A stretch of 64,000 nt of DNA from NCBI RefSeq assembly GCF_029051725.1, contig NZ_JAACFU010000002.1:124001-188000 (forward strand). The letters are read 5' to 3'. Positions 32,259-40,249 of the stretch are shown piece by piece (within the stretch, counting starts at the first letter, position 1; each line of letters starts with the position of its first letter). The notes beneath the pieces were generated by a model. That model saw only the letters and a program-made list of their open reading frames with translations. It did no database searches and was not told where the DNA came from. Both the position numbers and the translations under genes were made by a program. The DNA is from Bradyrhizobium sp. CSS354 (GTDB lineage: Bacteria > Pseudomonadota > Alphaproteobacteria > Rhizobiales > Xanthobacteraceae).

Positions 32259-33215
32259 ATGCCAATCCAGTTCACCACGGACGACAGCCCAGGCCACCGC
32301 CGGCTTGCGTTCTGGCAGGATATCGTCTGCGACGTCTTCGTCGGGCTCGACTGCAAGTCCGATCTTGGCAGCGCCTTTCGTGGCTCGGTCACCCGGGCAC
32401 CACTGGGCAAGGCGGAATGCTCCGAGGTCTGCTCCGACCGTCAGCACGTGTTGCGCACGCCCTCGCGCATCGCGCGCTCAGATCAGGATTTCATCCTGAT
32501 CGCGCTCGGCAATCGCGGCACCGGCGGCGTGGTGCAGGACGGCCGCGAGGCCGTGGTGCATCCGGGAGAGTTTGCGCTCTATGACACCACCCGTCCCTAC
32601 GAGCTGAAGTTCGACGGCACCTTCACGCAGACCATCTTCAAGGTGCCGCGCGAGATGCTGCAGCGCCGGCTCGGCGCCACCGAAACCCTGACCGCCACCT
32701 CTTTCGGGCCGGACTCGCCGCTGCAGAGGATCGCCTACGATTTCATCTATCGGCTCTGCCAGAGCGCGGATCAGATCGATCCGCACCACGCCGCCGCTCT
32801 GTCGGAACAGGCCGTCGATGTCCTGGCGATGGCACTGGGCGAGCGGCTGGGCAAGACGCCGCTGCCGTCCTCGACCCATCGCTCCGCCCTGCTCTACCGG
32901 CTGAAGGCGCATATCCGGGCGCATCTTGCCGATCCCGACCTCTCGCTGTCCGAGACCGCCGCGGCGCTCGGCATATCCTCCCGCTATGTCAACGATCTCC
33001 TCGCCGACGCCGACACCTCGTTCCAGCGCTACGTCCTCGGTGAGCGCCTCACTCAATGTCGGCGCGACCTCGCCTCCCCCGTACTCGCCCACCGCCACAT
33101 CAGCGAAATCGCCTTTGCCTGGGGCTTCAACGACGTCTCGCATTTCGGCCGCGTCTTCCGCGAGCATTTCGGGATGTCACCGCGCGACTTCCGGCAGAGC
33201 GAGTCGCGGCATTGA
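32259..33215 (+). CDS. AraC family transcriptional regulator of the aldoxime/nitrile cluster
   Basis: A 318-residue regulator with an N-terminal AraC_binding_2-like domain (HRRLAFWQDIVCDVFVGLDC, HPGEFALYDTTRPYELKFDG) and a C-terminal pair of HTH motifs (SLSETAAALGISSRYVNDLL and ISEIAFAWGFNDVSHFGRVF, with the FGMSPRDFR end). This type (NitR/OxdR-like) activates nitrilase or aldoxime dehydratase operons in response to nitriles. A strong GGGAGG at 32245 supports the ATG at 32259; the longer frame upstream runs antisense to the nitrilase gene and is not real. Confidence 0.9.
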   Translation: MPIQFTTDDSPGHRRLAFWQDIVCDVFVGLDCKSDLGSAFRGSVTRAPLGKAECSEVCSDRQHVLRTPSRIARSDQDFILIALGNRGTGGVVQDGREAVVHPGEFALYDTTRPYELKFDGTFTQTIFKVPREMLQRRLGATETLTATSFGPDSPLQRIAYDFIYRLCQSADQIDPHHAAALSEQAVDVLAMALGERLGKTPLPSSTHRSALLYRLKAHIRAHLADPDLSLSETAAALGISSRYVNDLLADADTSFQRYVLGERLTQCRRDLASPVLAHRHISEIAFAWGFNDVSHFGRVFREHFGMSPRDFRQSESRH

Positions 33216-33239
33216 CGCAAGGTTTGCCGAGAGCATCGC

Positions 33240-34142
33240 CTACGGCACAAGCGCATCGCTGGGGGACGCGACGCGGGCCTTCATCGCTTCGCTCATGGGA
33301 AGCTGGAGGTTCTGCCCTTTCGGCGGAATCGGCGACTCGAACCACTTCGCGTAGAGCCTCCCGAATTCACCGGACACCATCTTCTCCTTGATCGCGGCAT
33401 CGACGACGGCCTTGAACTCGGGATCTTCCCTGCGGGTCACTAGCCCATAGTAAGAAGGCGCATAGGTGGCCGCCAACATCCGGAAAACCCTGGGATCGGA
33501 GGCGTTCGCGACGAGACCGGCAACCAGGATATCGTCCTCGAACCACGCCGTGGCGCGACCCGTTCCCAGCATGAGGAGCGACTCGGCGTGGTCCTTGGCC
33601 TGGACGATCGTCACATTCAGCTTCTGGTCATCGAGGAGCTTCTTGGCGACCCCGAAATTCAGCGAGCCCTGCGTGATGACGACCGTCTGCCCGTCAAGTC
33701 CTTTCGGCTCCATCAGCTGCGACGAGGCCGACACCAGCCAGCGCGGCGATGCCACATAGGTCGCAACGGAGAACGCCACCTGCTTTTGCCGTTCGGCCGT
33801 ATTGGTCGTGCTGCCGCACTCGACGTCAATGGTACTGTTCTGGAGCAGCGGGATGCGATTGGACGCATTCACCGGAACGTATTCGATCTCCAGCTCGAGC
33901 CGCTGCAACATGACCTTGACCTTGTCGGCCACTGCGGCACAGAGGTCGAGCGAGAGCCCGGTCGGTTTCTGATCTGCTCCGAGAAAGGCGAACGGAATCG
34001 ACGCCTCGCGGTAGCCGAAGCTGATCTTGCCGACCTCCCTGATCTTTTCCAAAGTCGGACTCGCCGCTTGTGCGGCCCCCATTTCGAGCAGCGCGAGTGA
34101 TGCGACGGCAATGGCGAGCTTCGGCGCGTGTACGCGGATCAT
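33240..34142 (-). CDS. amino-acid ABC transporter substrate-binding protein (GltI/AapJ-like)
   Basis: A 300-residue SBP of family 3. Signal peptide MIRVHAPKLAIAVASLALLE to AQAAS, then LEKIREVGKISFGYREASIP, the ligand-pocket segments QNSTIDVECGSTTNTAERQK and FEDDILVAGL. It resembles glutamate/aspartate-binding GltI. A GGAGG at the right distance fixes the ATG at 34142. It lies 19 bp after the dgdA-like gene on the same strand, which suggests it captures the substrate of that enzyme; no permease or ATPase gene is present. Confidence 0.88.
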   Translation of the reverse strand: MIRVHAPKLAIAVASLALLEMGAAQAASPTLEKIREVGKISFGYREASIPFAFLGADQKPTGLSLDLCAAVADKVKVMLQRLELEIEYVPVNASNRIPLLQNSTIDVECGSTTNTAERQKQVAFSVATYVASPRWLVSASSQLMEPKGLDGQTVVITQGSLNFGVAKKLLDDQKLNVTIVQAKDHAESLLMLGTGRATAWFEDDILVAGLVANASDPRVFRMLAATYAPSYYGLVTRREDPEFKAVVDAAIKEKMVSGEFGRLYAKWFESPIPPKGQNLQLPMSEAMKARVASPSDALVP

Positions 34143-34161
34143 GTCAGCCTCCAACCAGTTG

Positions 34162-35484
34162 CTAAGCAGTGGGATTTCGCGACAGCTCGTCGAGACTTTC
34201 TCTCAAAGCCCGATCAAGGATCTCAACGGCGCGATCGATCTCCTCGGTCGAGACGGTCAACGGCGGCGCGATACGCCACACCGATCCGCGCTCGGGGCGG
34301 CGGCGGATGTTCATGCTCAGTCCGTACTCGAAGCACTTCTTCGTGGTGAGGCCGCCAAGCTGGTGGGCTGGGCGTCGGCTGTTGCGATCACTGACCAGCT
34401 CGACGCCAAGCAGAAGGCCCATGCCCCTGATGTCGCCGATCTGCTCGTATTTCTGCTGGAGCCCTTCGAACCGGCCTCGCAGGTAGGCACCCATCTCGTT
34501 GGCGCGTGCGACAAGTTTCTCCTCAGTGATCACGCGCAGCACCGCGAGCCCGACCTCGGCAAGCAAGGGATCGGAGACGTGGCTGGTGTAATAAGTAAAG
34601 TGATCCTCGTGGAGCTTGCTCTCGATCGCCTCGGTGGTCGACACCGCCGCAAGCGGAAGCCCACCGCCGAGCGTCTTCGACATGGTCATGATATCCGGAA
34701 CGACCCCGAAATATTCGGATCCCGTCTTCTTGCCGATACGCCCGAAAGCAGTCTGGGCCTCGTCGAAGATCAGCAGCATGCCGCGTTCATCAGCCGCCTT
34801 TCGCAGGGCCTCCATGAACGCCTTCGGCGGCACCAGCACGCCGCCGGCGCTGATCACGGGCTCCGCGATGATCGCAGCACCCCTCCCGCTCGACTGCATG
34901 TCGAACATCTTCAGGGCGAGTTCGAGATTGGCGAGCGCAGACTCGTCCTCGCTGCCCTTTGCGATGTAGGGCCGGAAGGCGTTCGGCTCCGGGATGACGA
35001 ACACGCCGGGCGGCGGCACGCCATATCCCTTGCGGTCGCTTGCCATCGAGACCGATGCGGCACCGCCGGTGATGCCGTGCCACGAGCCGCCGAGAACGAG
35101 CACCTCGTAGCCGCCGGTGTACATCTTGGCCATCCGGAGCGCGACTTCCGTTGCTTCCGAACCGGTATTGATGAAGATCGAGCGTTTGAGATCCCCGGGC
35201 AGCCAATCCCTCGCCAGCACTTGGGCGAGCTCGGCGACCACTTCGGGGATCATCCCGCTGAAGAGATGGAAGGCCTTCTTCCCTGCACTCTCCACCGCCG
35301 CGACGATAGCCGGATGGTTGTGGCCGATGGTGGCGCACATCTGGCCCGAGGTGAAATCGAGATAATCGCGCCCATCGCTGTCGGTCACGACCGTCCCCTT
35401 CGCGGAGGTGAAGAGGTTCGGAAACACGTCTCCGCCATAGCGGACGAGGAATTCGTCGGCGGCCTGTTTCAGCGCTGAAGTCAT
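34162..35484 (-). CDS. dgdA: 2,2-dialkylglycine decarboxylase-like class III aminotransferase
   Basis: A 440-residue PLP enzyme. SGQMCATIGHNHP with Gln48 equals the SGQM motif that is diagnostic for dialkylglycine decarboxylase (Gln52 in Burkholderia DgdA); Trp135, Asp241 in FDEAQT and the PLP Lys270 in MSKTLGGG fall in the right places. DgdA decarboxylates 2-methylalanine (AIB) and transfers the amino group to pyruvate. The divergent LysR-type gene matches the known dgdA-dgdR arrangement. The start at 35484 has GAGGAG upstream; the open frame to 35571 overlaps the regulator. Confidence 0.85.
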   Translation of the reverse strand: MTSALKQAADEFLVRYGGDVFPNLFTSAKGTVVTDSDGRDYLDFTSGQMCATIGHNHPAIVAAVESAGKKAFHLFSGMIPEVVAELAQVLARDWLPGDLKRSIFINTGSEATEVALRMAKMYTGGYEVLVLGGSWHGITGGAASVSMASDRKGYGVPPPGVFVIPEPNAFRPYIAKGSEDESALANLELALKMFDMQSSGRGAAIIAEPVISAGGVLVPPKAFMEALRKAADERGMLLIFDEAQTAFGRIGKKTGSEYFGVVPDIMTMSKTLGGGLPLAAVSTTEAIESKLHEDHFTYYTSHVSDPLLAEVGLAVLRVITEEKLVARANEMGAYLRGRFEGLQQKYEQIGDIRGMGLLLGVELVSDRNSRRPAHQLGGLTTKKCFEYGLSMNIRRRPERGSVWRIAPPLTVSTEEIDRAVEILDRALRESLDELSRNPTA

Positions 35485-35621
35485 GGGTTCTCCTCGGGCA
35501 AGCGGCATCCGCCGCACAGCCGTGCGGTGTGGCGATGCACTCGCCGTTGTCGGGTCAATCTTTTGGGGCACGAAGCTGTTGCTTCAGGGCGTTTGCGGTA
35601 CAAGAATTGCCTGAGCAACGG

Positions 35622-36611
35622 ATGAATTCGTACCGGGCAGACATGATGGGCGCCAGTTCAAAAAACTCAGCAGCCGATGAGGCGGAGTCAACACCGCGGC
35701 TTCGAATGCCGCCGCTCAAGGCGCTATCGGCATTCGAAGCCGCTTCGCGCCACGGCAGCTTCAGCCGCGCCGCAGAGGAGCTCGGGGTTACGCCCTCCGC
35801 GATCAGCCACCACATCCAGAAGTTGGAGGATTTCCTCGGCGTCCGTGTTTTTTCGCGGCACGCCGGCCGCGCGGTGCTCACCAATTCCGGCCGCGTCTAT
35901 GCCGCCGAGATCGAGCGCGCATTCGGAATGATCATGGGCGCGACGCGGCTGGTCGCGCCGCAGTCGCAGCGCAATCATCTGTTCATCGCGAGCGGCCCGA
36001 GCTTTGCCGCAAAATGGCTTCAACCGCGGATCGGGAATTTCATCGGCGAGCATCCGGAGATCGGGATCAGGCTGTCAACTATCGCCGACTTGCGTGACCT
36101 CGATACCATTCGCTTCGATCTCGCCATCGCCTATGGACGCCCGCCCGTCCTCAACGACCGGCAGATCGAGCCGCTCCTGGCTGAGCGTCTGCGTCCGCTC
36201 TGTAGCCCGCTTCTGATCGAGCAACTCGGACTTCACGAGCCCGGCGATCTTGCCCGCGCCACGTTGATTCATTCGTCGAACGCGCTGACCTGGACCGACT
36301 ATCTGCGAAAGGTCGTCGGCACGACGATCAAGGCACACCACGAATTGTGGTTCGATCGATCCACCATGGCCATCGACGCCGCTGTCGAAGGTCTCGGCGT
36401 CGTCCTGGAGAGCGAGATCCTCGCCGCCGACGAGCTGGAAAAGGGCACCCTAGTCGCGCCGTTCCGTCAGCCCCAATTCGAGGTCGAGACCGTGTCTTAT
36501 TATCTCGTGCGGTCCGCCGAGGCCAAAGGCCGCGGCCATGTCGACGCGTTCGAAGCCTGGCTGCGCGCGAAGATCACGGCTGCGAATTTGAAGGGGACAA
36601 TCGTGGCGTAA
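35622..36611 (+). CDS. dgdR: LysR family transcriptional regulator (DgdR/GcvA-like)
   Basis: A LysR protein with the N-terminal HTH PPLKALSAFEAASRHGSFSR followed by AAEELGVTPSAISHHIQKLE and DFLGVRVFSRHAGRAVLT, which is the GcvA/DgdR/AmpR subgroup pattern (PPLxxLxxFEAA). The effector domain has the usual VEGLGVVLESEI segment. It is divergent from the dgdA-like gene, as dgdR is in Burkholderia, so it probably controls that gene in response to its amino acid substrate. ATG 35622 is chosen; ATGs at 35643 and 35646 are also possible. Confidence 0.88.
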   Translation: MNSYRADMMGASSKNSAADEAESTPRLRMPPLKALSAFEAASRHGSFSRAAEELGVTPSAISHHIQKLEDFLGVRVFSRHAGRAVLTNSGRVYAAEIERAFGMIMGATRLVAPQSQRNHLFIASGPSFAAKWLQPRIGNFIGEHPEIGIRLSTIADLRDLDTIRFDLAIAYGRPPVLNDRQIEPLLAERLRPLCSPLLIEQLGLHEPGDLARATLIHSSNALTWTDYLRKVVGTTIKAHHELWFDRSTMAIDAAVEGLGVVLESEILAADELEKGTLVAPFRQPQFEVETVSYYLVRSAEAKGRGHVDAFEAWLRAKITAANLKGTIVA

Positions 36612-36730
36612 CGCGTGCGGCCCCAGCAGAGCCGCTATGTGAGCACGCAATAGGACACGGCGCGTGCTTGCTCTACCATCCGGCACAGAGACCGCGGGGA
36701 TCAATCAGCGGCCAGCCGAGGAACATATCG

Positions 36731-37756
36731 ATGGAATACCGACGCTTGGGCCGCTCGGGCCTCATGGTGCCCGCCTTGAGTCTTGGGAGCGGTACCTTCG
36801 GCGGCGTTGGCCGTCTCGCTGCATGGGGCACCACTGACGCGACCGAAGCGCGGCGCCTTCTGGACATCTGCCTCGATGCCGGCGTGTCGATGTTCGACAC
36901 CGCGAACGTCTATTCGCTCGGCGAGTCCGAGCGCGTTCTCGGCGAGGCCATCAAGGGCCGCCGCGACAAGGTTTTGGTCTCGACCAAGGCGACGTTCCGC
37001 TTCGGCGACGGCCCCAACGACATCGGGTCGTCGCGGCAGCATCTGCTCGCGGCCATCGATGCTTCGCTGAGCCGACTCGGTACCGATTATATCGACCTGT
37101 TCCAGCTCCACGGCTTCGACGCCTTCACCCCGCCTGAAGAGGTGCTCGCGACTCTCGACGTGCTCGTGCGCGCCGGCAAGATCCGCTATGTCGGCGTGTC
37201 GAACTTTTCGGGCTGGCACCTGATGAAATCGCTCGGCGTTGCCGACAAACATGGCTTCCCGCGCTACGTCGCCAACCAGACCTATTACTCACTGATCGGA
37301 CGCGACTACGAATGGGAGCTGATGCCGCTCGGCCTCGACCAGGGCCTCGGCGCAGTGGTCTGGTCGCCGCTCGGATGGGGACGCCTCACCGGAAAGATCC
37401 GCCGCGGCCAGCCAAAGCCTGACGTAAGCCGCTTGCCCAAGACGGCCGAGTTCGGCCCGCCCGTGCCGGACGAGCACGTCTATCGCGTCGTCGATGCGAT
37501 CGACGAGGTCGCCAAGGAAACCGGCAAGAGCGTCTCGCAGATCGCGCTGAACTGGCTGCTGCAGCGTCCGACCGTCTCGACGCTGATCATCGGCGCGCGC
37601 AACGAGACGCAGCTGCGCGAAAATCTCGGCGCAGTCGGCTGGTCATTGACCCAGGACCAGATCGCAAAGCTCGATGCGGCGAGCAAGGTGACGCTGCCCT
37701 ATCCTTACTGGCACCAGCGCACGGCCTTTAGTGACCGCAATCCGCCGCCGGTTTAG
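36731..37756 (+). CDS. aldo/keto reductase
   Basis: A 341-residue AKR: the N-terminus MEYRRLGRSGLMVPALSLGS and GTFGG, the catalytic Asp-Tyr (FDTANVYSLG), Lys in VSTKATF and His in LFQLHGFD, then GVSNFSGWHL and the NADPH-binding IIGARNETQLREN. It reduces carbonyls with NADPH; substrate unknown. The long frame back to 36347 lies over the LysR gene and is spurious. No ribosome-binding site is obvious (ACATATCG before the ATG). Confidence 0.9.
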   Translation: MEYRRLGRSGLMVPALSLGSGTFGGVGRLAAWGTTDATEARRLLDICLDAGVSMFDTANVYSLGESERVLGEAIKGRRDKVLVSTKATFRFGDGPNDIGSSRQHLLAAIDASLSRLGTDYIDLFQLHGFDAFTPPEEVLATLDVLVRAGKIRYVGVSNFSGWHLMKSLGVADKHGFPRYVANQTYYSLIGRDYEWELMPLGLDQGLGAVVWSPLGWGRLTGKIRRGQPKPDVSRLPKTAEFGPPVPDEHVYRVVDAIDEVAKETGKSVSQIALNWLLQRPTVSTLIIGARNETQLRENLGAVGWSLTQDQIAKLDAASKVTLPYPYWHQRTAFSDRNPPPV

Positions 37757-37845
37757 CGACCGGGCGCGCGGCGCAGGGCCGGCTTGAGCTGCATCAAGCC
37801 GGTCCGCGCCGACGGTGGCATCGTGCGCACCCGCGAGGCAGCCCG

Positions 37846-38007
37846 ATGCGCCGATTTGCCATGAAGGCCCTGTTCACCGCTCTCAATCTCAAGCGCGCCG
37901 AGCGAAGCGGGATCGATCGGGATCGGACCATCCTGATCGTCTCGACCGCGGTGACGGTTGGGCTCGTCGCGCTCTATGTGTTCGGGAAGTCGACCTCGCG
38001 CTGGTGA
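37846..38007 (+). CDS. small single-pass membrane protein
   Basis: A 53-residue ORF too short for most gene callers: MRRFAMKALFTALNLKRAER, a short charged linker (SGIDRDRT) and one hydrophobic helix ILIVSTAVTVGLVALYVFGK, ending SRW. GAGG lies 8 bases before the ATG. Good codon composition and membrane topology suggest a real protein. It is upstream of an MFS gene on the same strand but 147 bp away. An in-frame ATG at 37861 is possible. Confidence 0.5.
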   Translation: MRRFAMKALFTALNLKRAERSGIDRDRTILIVSTAVTVGLVALYVFGKSTSRW

Positions 38008-38154
38008 GCCGCGAGGGCCGCGCCGACCCATGCCCGCGGTGCCGGGAGACCCGCGCCCGGCGCAGGAACCGCCCGTATCCTGCCGGGTTGCGATGCATCT
38101 CGCAATTTTCTAGTCCGGAGACGAACCACGGCTCGAATCAAGCACGCCGCCATC

Positions 38155-39576
38155 ATGTCGCCAGCCCAAATGGAGCACGCCGACGGCCTGCCGCAGCCGC
38201 AGCGCAGCCAGGCGGTCCTGACCATTGCGCTCGGCATCATCATGGCAGTGGTCGACAGTGCCATCGCCAATGTCGCGCTGCCGACGATCGCGGCCGACCT
38301 CAACGCCAGCCCGGCGTTCTCGATCTGGATCGTCAACGGCTACCAGCTCGCGATCACGATCTCGCTGCTGCCGCTGGCTTCGCTCGGCGAGATCGTCGGC
38401 TATCGCCGCGTCTATCTGGTCGGCCTGGTGCTGTTCACGCTTGCCTCCGCATTCTGCGCGCTGGCGCATACGCTGCCGCTCCTCACGATTGCCCGCATCG
38501 TGCAGGGGTTCGGCGCGGCCGGCATTATGAGCGTCAACGCAGCGCTGGTGCGCTTCACCTACCCCCGCAGCCAGCTCGCCCGCGGCATCGGACTCAACGC
38601 TCTCGTCGTCGCCTTCTCGGCCGCGGTCGGCCCGACGCTCGCCGCCGGCATCCTGGCATTCGGCAGCTGGCCCTGGCTGTTCGCCATCAACGTCCCGCTC
38701 GGCGCGGTGACATTGGTACTGGGCCTGCGCAGCCTGCCGCACACCAGGCCTGCGAGCCATTCCTTCGACTGGCAGAGCGCGGGACTGTCCGCGATCACTT
38801 TCGGCGTCGGCATCGCGGCCGTCGATAGCGTCGGTCATGGCGAAGCGGCGATCACCTGCCTCGTGCAGTTCGCCGTAGCGCTCGTCGCCGGCGCGCTGCT
38901 GATCTACCGCGAGACCCACATGGCCTCGCCGCTGCTGCCGATCGACCTGTTGCGCATTCCGGTGTTCGCCCTGTCGATTGCGACCTCGATCGCCTCGTTC
39001 TGCGGGCAGATGCTGGCCTTCGTTGCGATCCCCTTCTACCTCCAGAGCCGCTTCGGCTATTCGGCGGTGCATATGGGTCTCTTGATCACGCCGTGGCCGA
39101 TCGCGGTGGCGTTCGCAGCACCCCTCGCCGGTCGCCTGGTCGAGCATTATCCGGCCGGCCTGCTCGGCGGCATCGGGCTCACGCTGTTCGCCTGCGGCCT
39201 CGCTGCGCTCGCCTTGCTGCCGGCGGCGCCGACGCCGCTCGACGTGATCTGGCGGATGGCGCTGGCCGGCGCCGGCTTCGGCCTGTTCCAGACCCCGAAC
39301 AACCGCACCATGATCGCGGCCGCCCCGCGCGAGCGTGCCGGCGGTGCCAGCGGCATGCTCGGGACGGCGCGGCTGCTTGGGCAGACCACCGGCGCAGCGC
39401 TGGTCGCGCTGTTCCTCGGCCGCTATCCGATCGAGGGAACCAGGATCGCGTTGCTGACCGGCGTCGGCTTCGCGCTCTGCGGCGCGGCGCTGAGCATGTT
39501 GCGGCTGTCGCCCGCGGGCGCGCGCGGCGCCGAGCATGTTCGCGTGCAAGACGACCAGCGCCTGCGCGGCGAATAG
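38155..39576 (+). CDS. DHA2-type MFS drug/metabolite transporter (14 TM)
   Basis: A 473-residue transporter with fourteen predicted helices. It has the DHA2 features VVDSAIANVALPTIAADLNA, SLGEIVGYRRVYLVGLVLFT and IARIVQGFGAAGIMSVNAAL (motif C-like, QGxGAA). EmrB/QacA-type proton-driven exporters match this pattern. No membrane-fusion partner gene lies next to it. The substrate is unknown. Regulation is not visible. Confidence 0.88.
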   Translation: MSPAQMEHADGLPQPQRSQAVLTIALGIIMAVVDSAIANVALPTIAADLNASPAFSIWIVNGYQLAITISLLPLASLGEIVGYRRVYLVGLVLFTLASAFCALAHTLPLLTIARIVQGFGAAGIMSVNAALVRFTYPRSQLARGIGLNALVVAFSAAVGPTLAAGILAFGSWPWLFAINVPLGAVTLVLGLRSLPHTRPASHSFDWQSAGLSAITFGVGIAAVDSVGHGEAAITCLVQFAVALVAGALLIYRETHMASPLLPIDLLRIPVFALSIATSIASFCGQMLAFVAIPFYLQSRFGYSAVHMGLLITPWPIAVAFAAPLAGRLVEHYPAGLLGGIGLTLFACGLAALALLPAAPTPLDVIWRMALAGAGFGLFQTPNNRTMIAAAPRERAGGASGMLGTARLLGQTTGAALVALFLGRYPIEGTRIALLTGVGFALCGAALSMLRLSPAGARGAEHVRVQDDQRLRGE

Positions 39577-39622
39577 CGCGTGACCATTTGGGAAGGCCGA
39601 TTTCGGCTGCGTCCGCCGCGCC

Positions 39623-40168
39623 TCACATCTTCACCATCTCGGTGCGATATTTCGGCAGCAGTGCTGCGATCAGCCTACCCTTCTCAGCCATTTCTTCCGG
39701 GGTCGGCTTCGGCGGTGGCGATGTGCGGCTTTCGACGGGAAAGCCAACCGCCAGGAAGAATTCGTCCTGTCCCGCTGGCGTGCACATGCAGAGCATACGG
39801 GCCGTCTTGCCGGACACATTCTTGAACGCGTGCGGCGCGTTGGCCGGAACGTTGACCGTCGCCCCCGCACTTACGGTATGGGACTTACCGCGAAAGGTGA
39901 ATTCAAGTTCGCCTTCGAGCAGCGTGAACATTTCCTCGAAGTCGTGGCGATGCGGCGGGGGCCCGCCGCCGGCGGGCACCAGCATGTCGACCAGGCAATA
40001 GCGTCCTGCGGTCTGCGCGCCCGACACCAGGACCGTGTAGGTGCCGCCGGCCACAGAGATATGCGGCACGTCAGCGCCGTCGGGATCGGCGACCGTCAGG
40101 GCGCGGCCGGGATCGTCGGCGGGGATCGAGGAAGCTGACGACGAGTCTGCAGAAGGCGTGTTGGTCAT
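39623..40168 (-). CDS. cupin domain protein
   Basis: A 181-residue protein with a single cupin: RYCLVDMLVPAGGGPPPHRH then DFEEMFTLLEGELEFTFRGK and NVPANAPHAFKNVSGKTARM, which give the metal-binding His/Glu set. It resembles quercetin-dioxygenase-like or ChrR-type cupins used in small-molecule metabolism. No signal peptide. It is between the convergent DHA2 gene and the clpA terminator, on the same strand as clpA. Confidence 0.8.
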   Translation of the reverse strand: MTNTPSADSSSASSIPADDPGRALTVADPDGADVPHISVAGGTYTVLVSGAQTAGRYCLVDMLVPAGGGPPPHRHDFEEMFTLLEGELEFTFRGKSHTVSAGATVNVPANAPHAFKNVSGKTARMLCMCTPAGQDEFFLAVGFPVESRTSPPPKPTPEEMAEKGRLIAALLPKYRTEMVKM

Positions 40169-40198
40169 ACCGGATCTTCTTGCTTATATTTGACTGCC

Positions 40199-40229
40199 CA
40201 TAAGAAAGGCCGGCTTCTCAGCCGGCCTT
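40199..40229 (-). terminator. Rho-independent terminator after clpA
   Basis: AAGGCCGGCT / AGCCGGCCTT, a perfect 10-bp stem with a 4-base loop, lies 20 bp after the clpA stop. On the minus strand it is followed by TTTCTTA. Confidence 0.9.
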
Positions 40230-40249
40230 CTCAATTCTTCGCGTGCAGA

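Noticed and set aside
31053..33215. 720-codon frame extending the AraC regulator
   Set aside because: The N-terminal 400 codons run antisense through the nitrilase gene; a strong GGGAGG marks the start at 32259.
38110..39549. 479-codon minus-strand frame over the DHA2 transporter
   Set aside because: Antisense shadow; the plus-strand product has 14 helices and clear family motifs.
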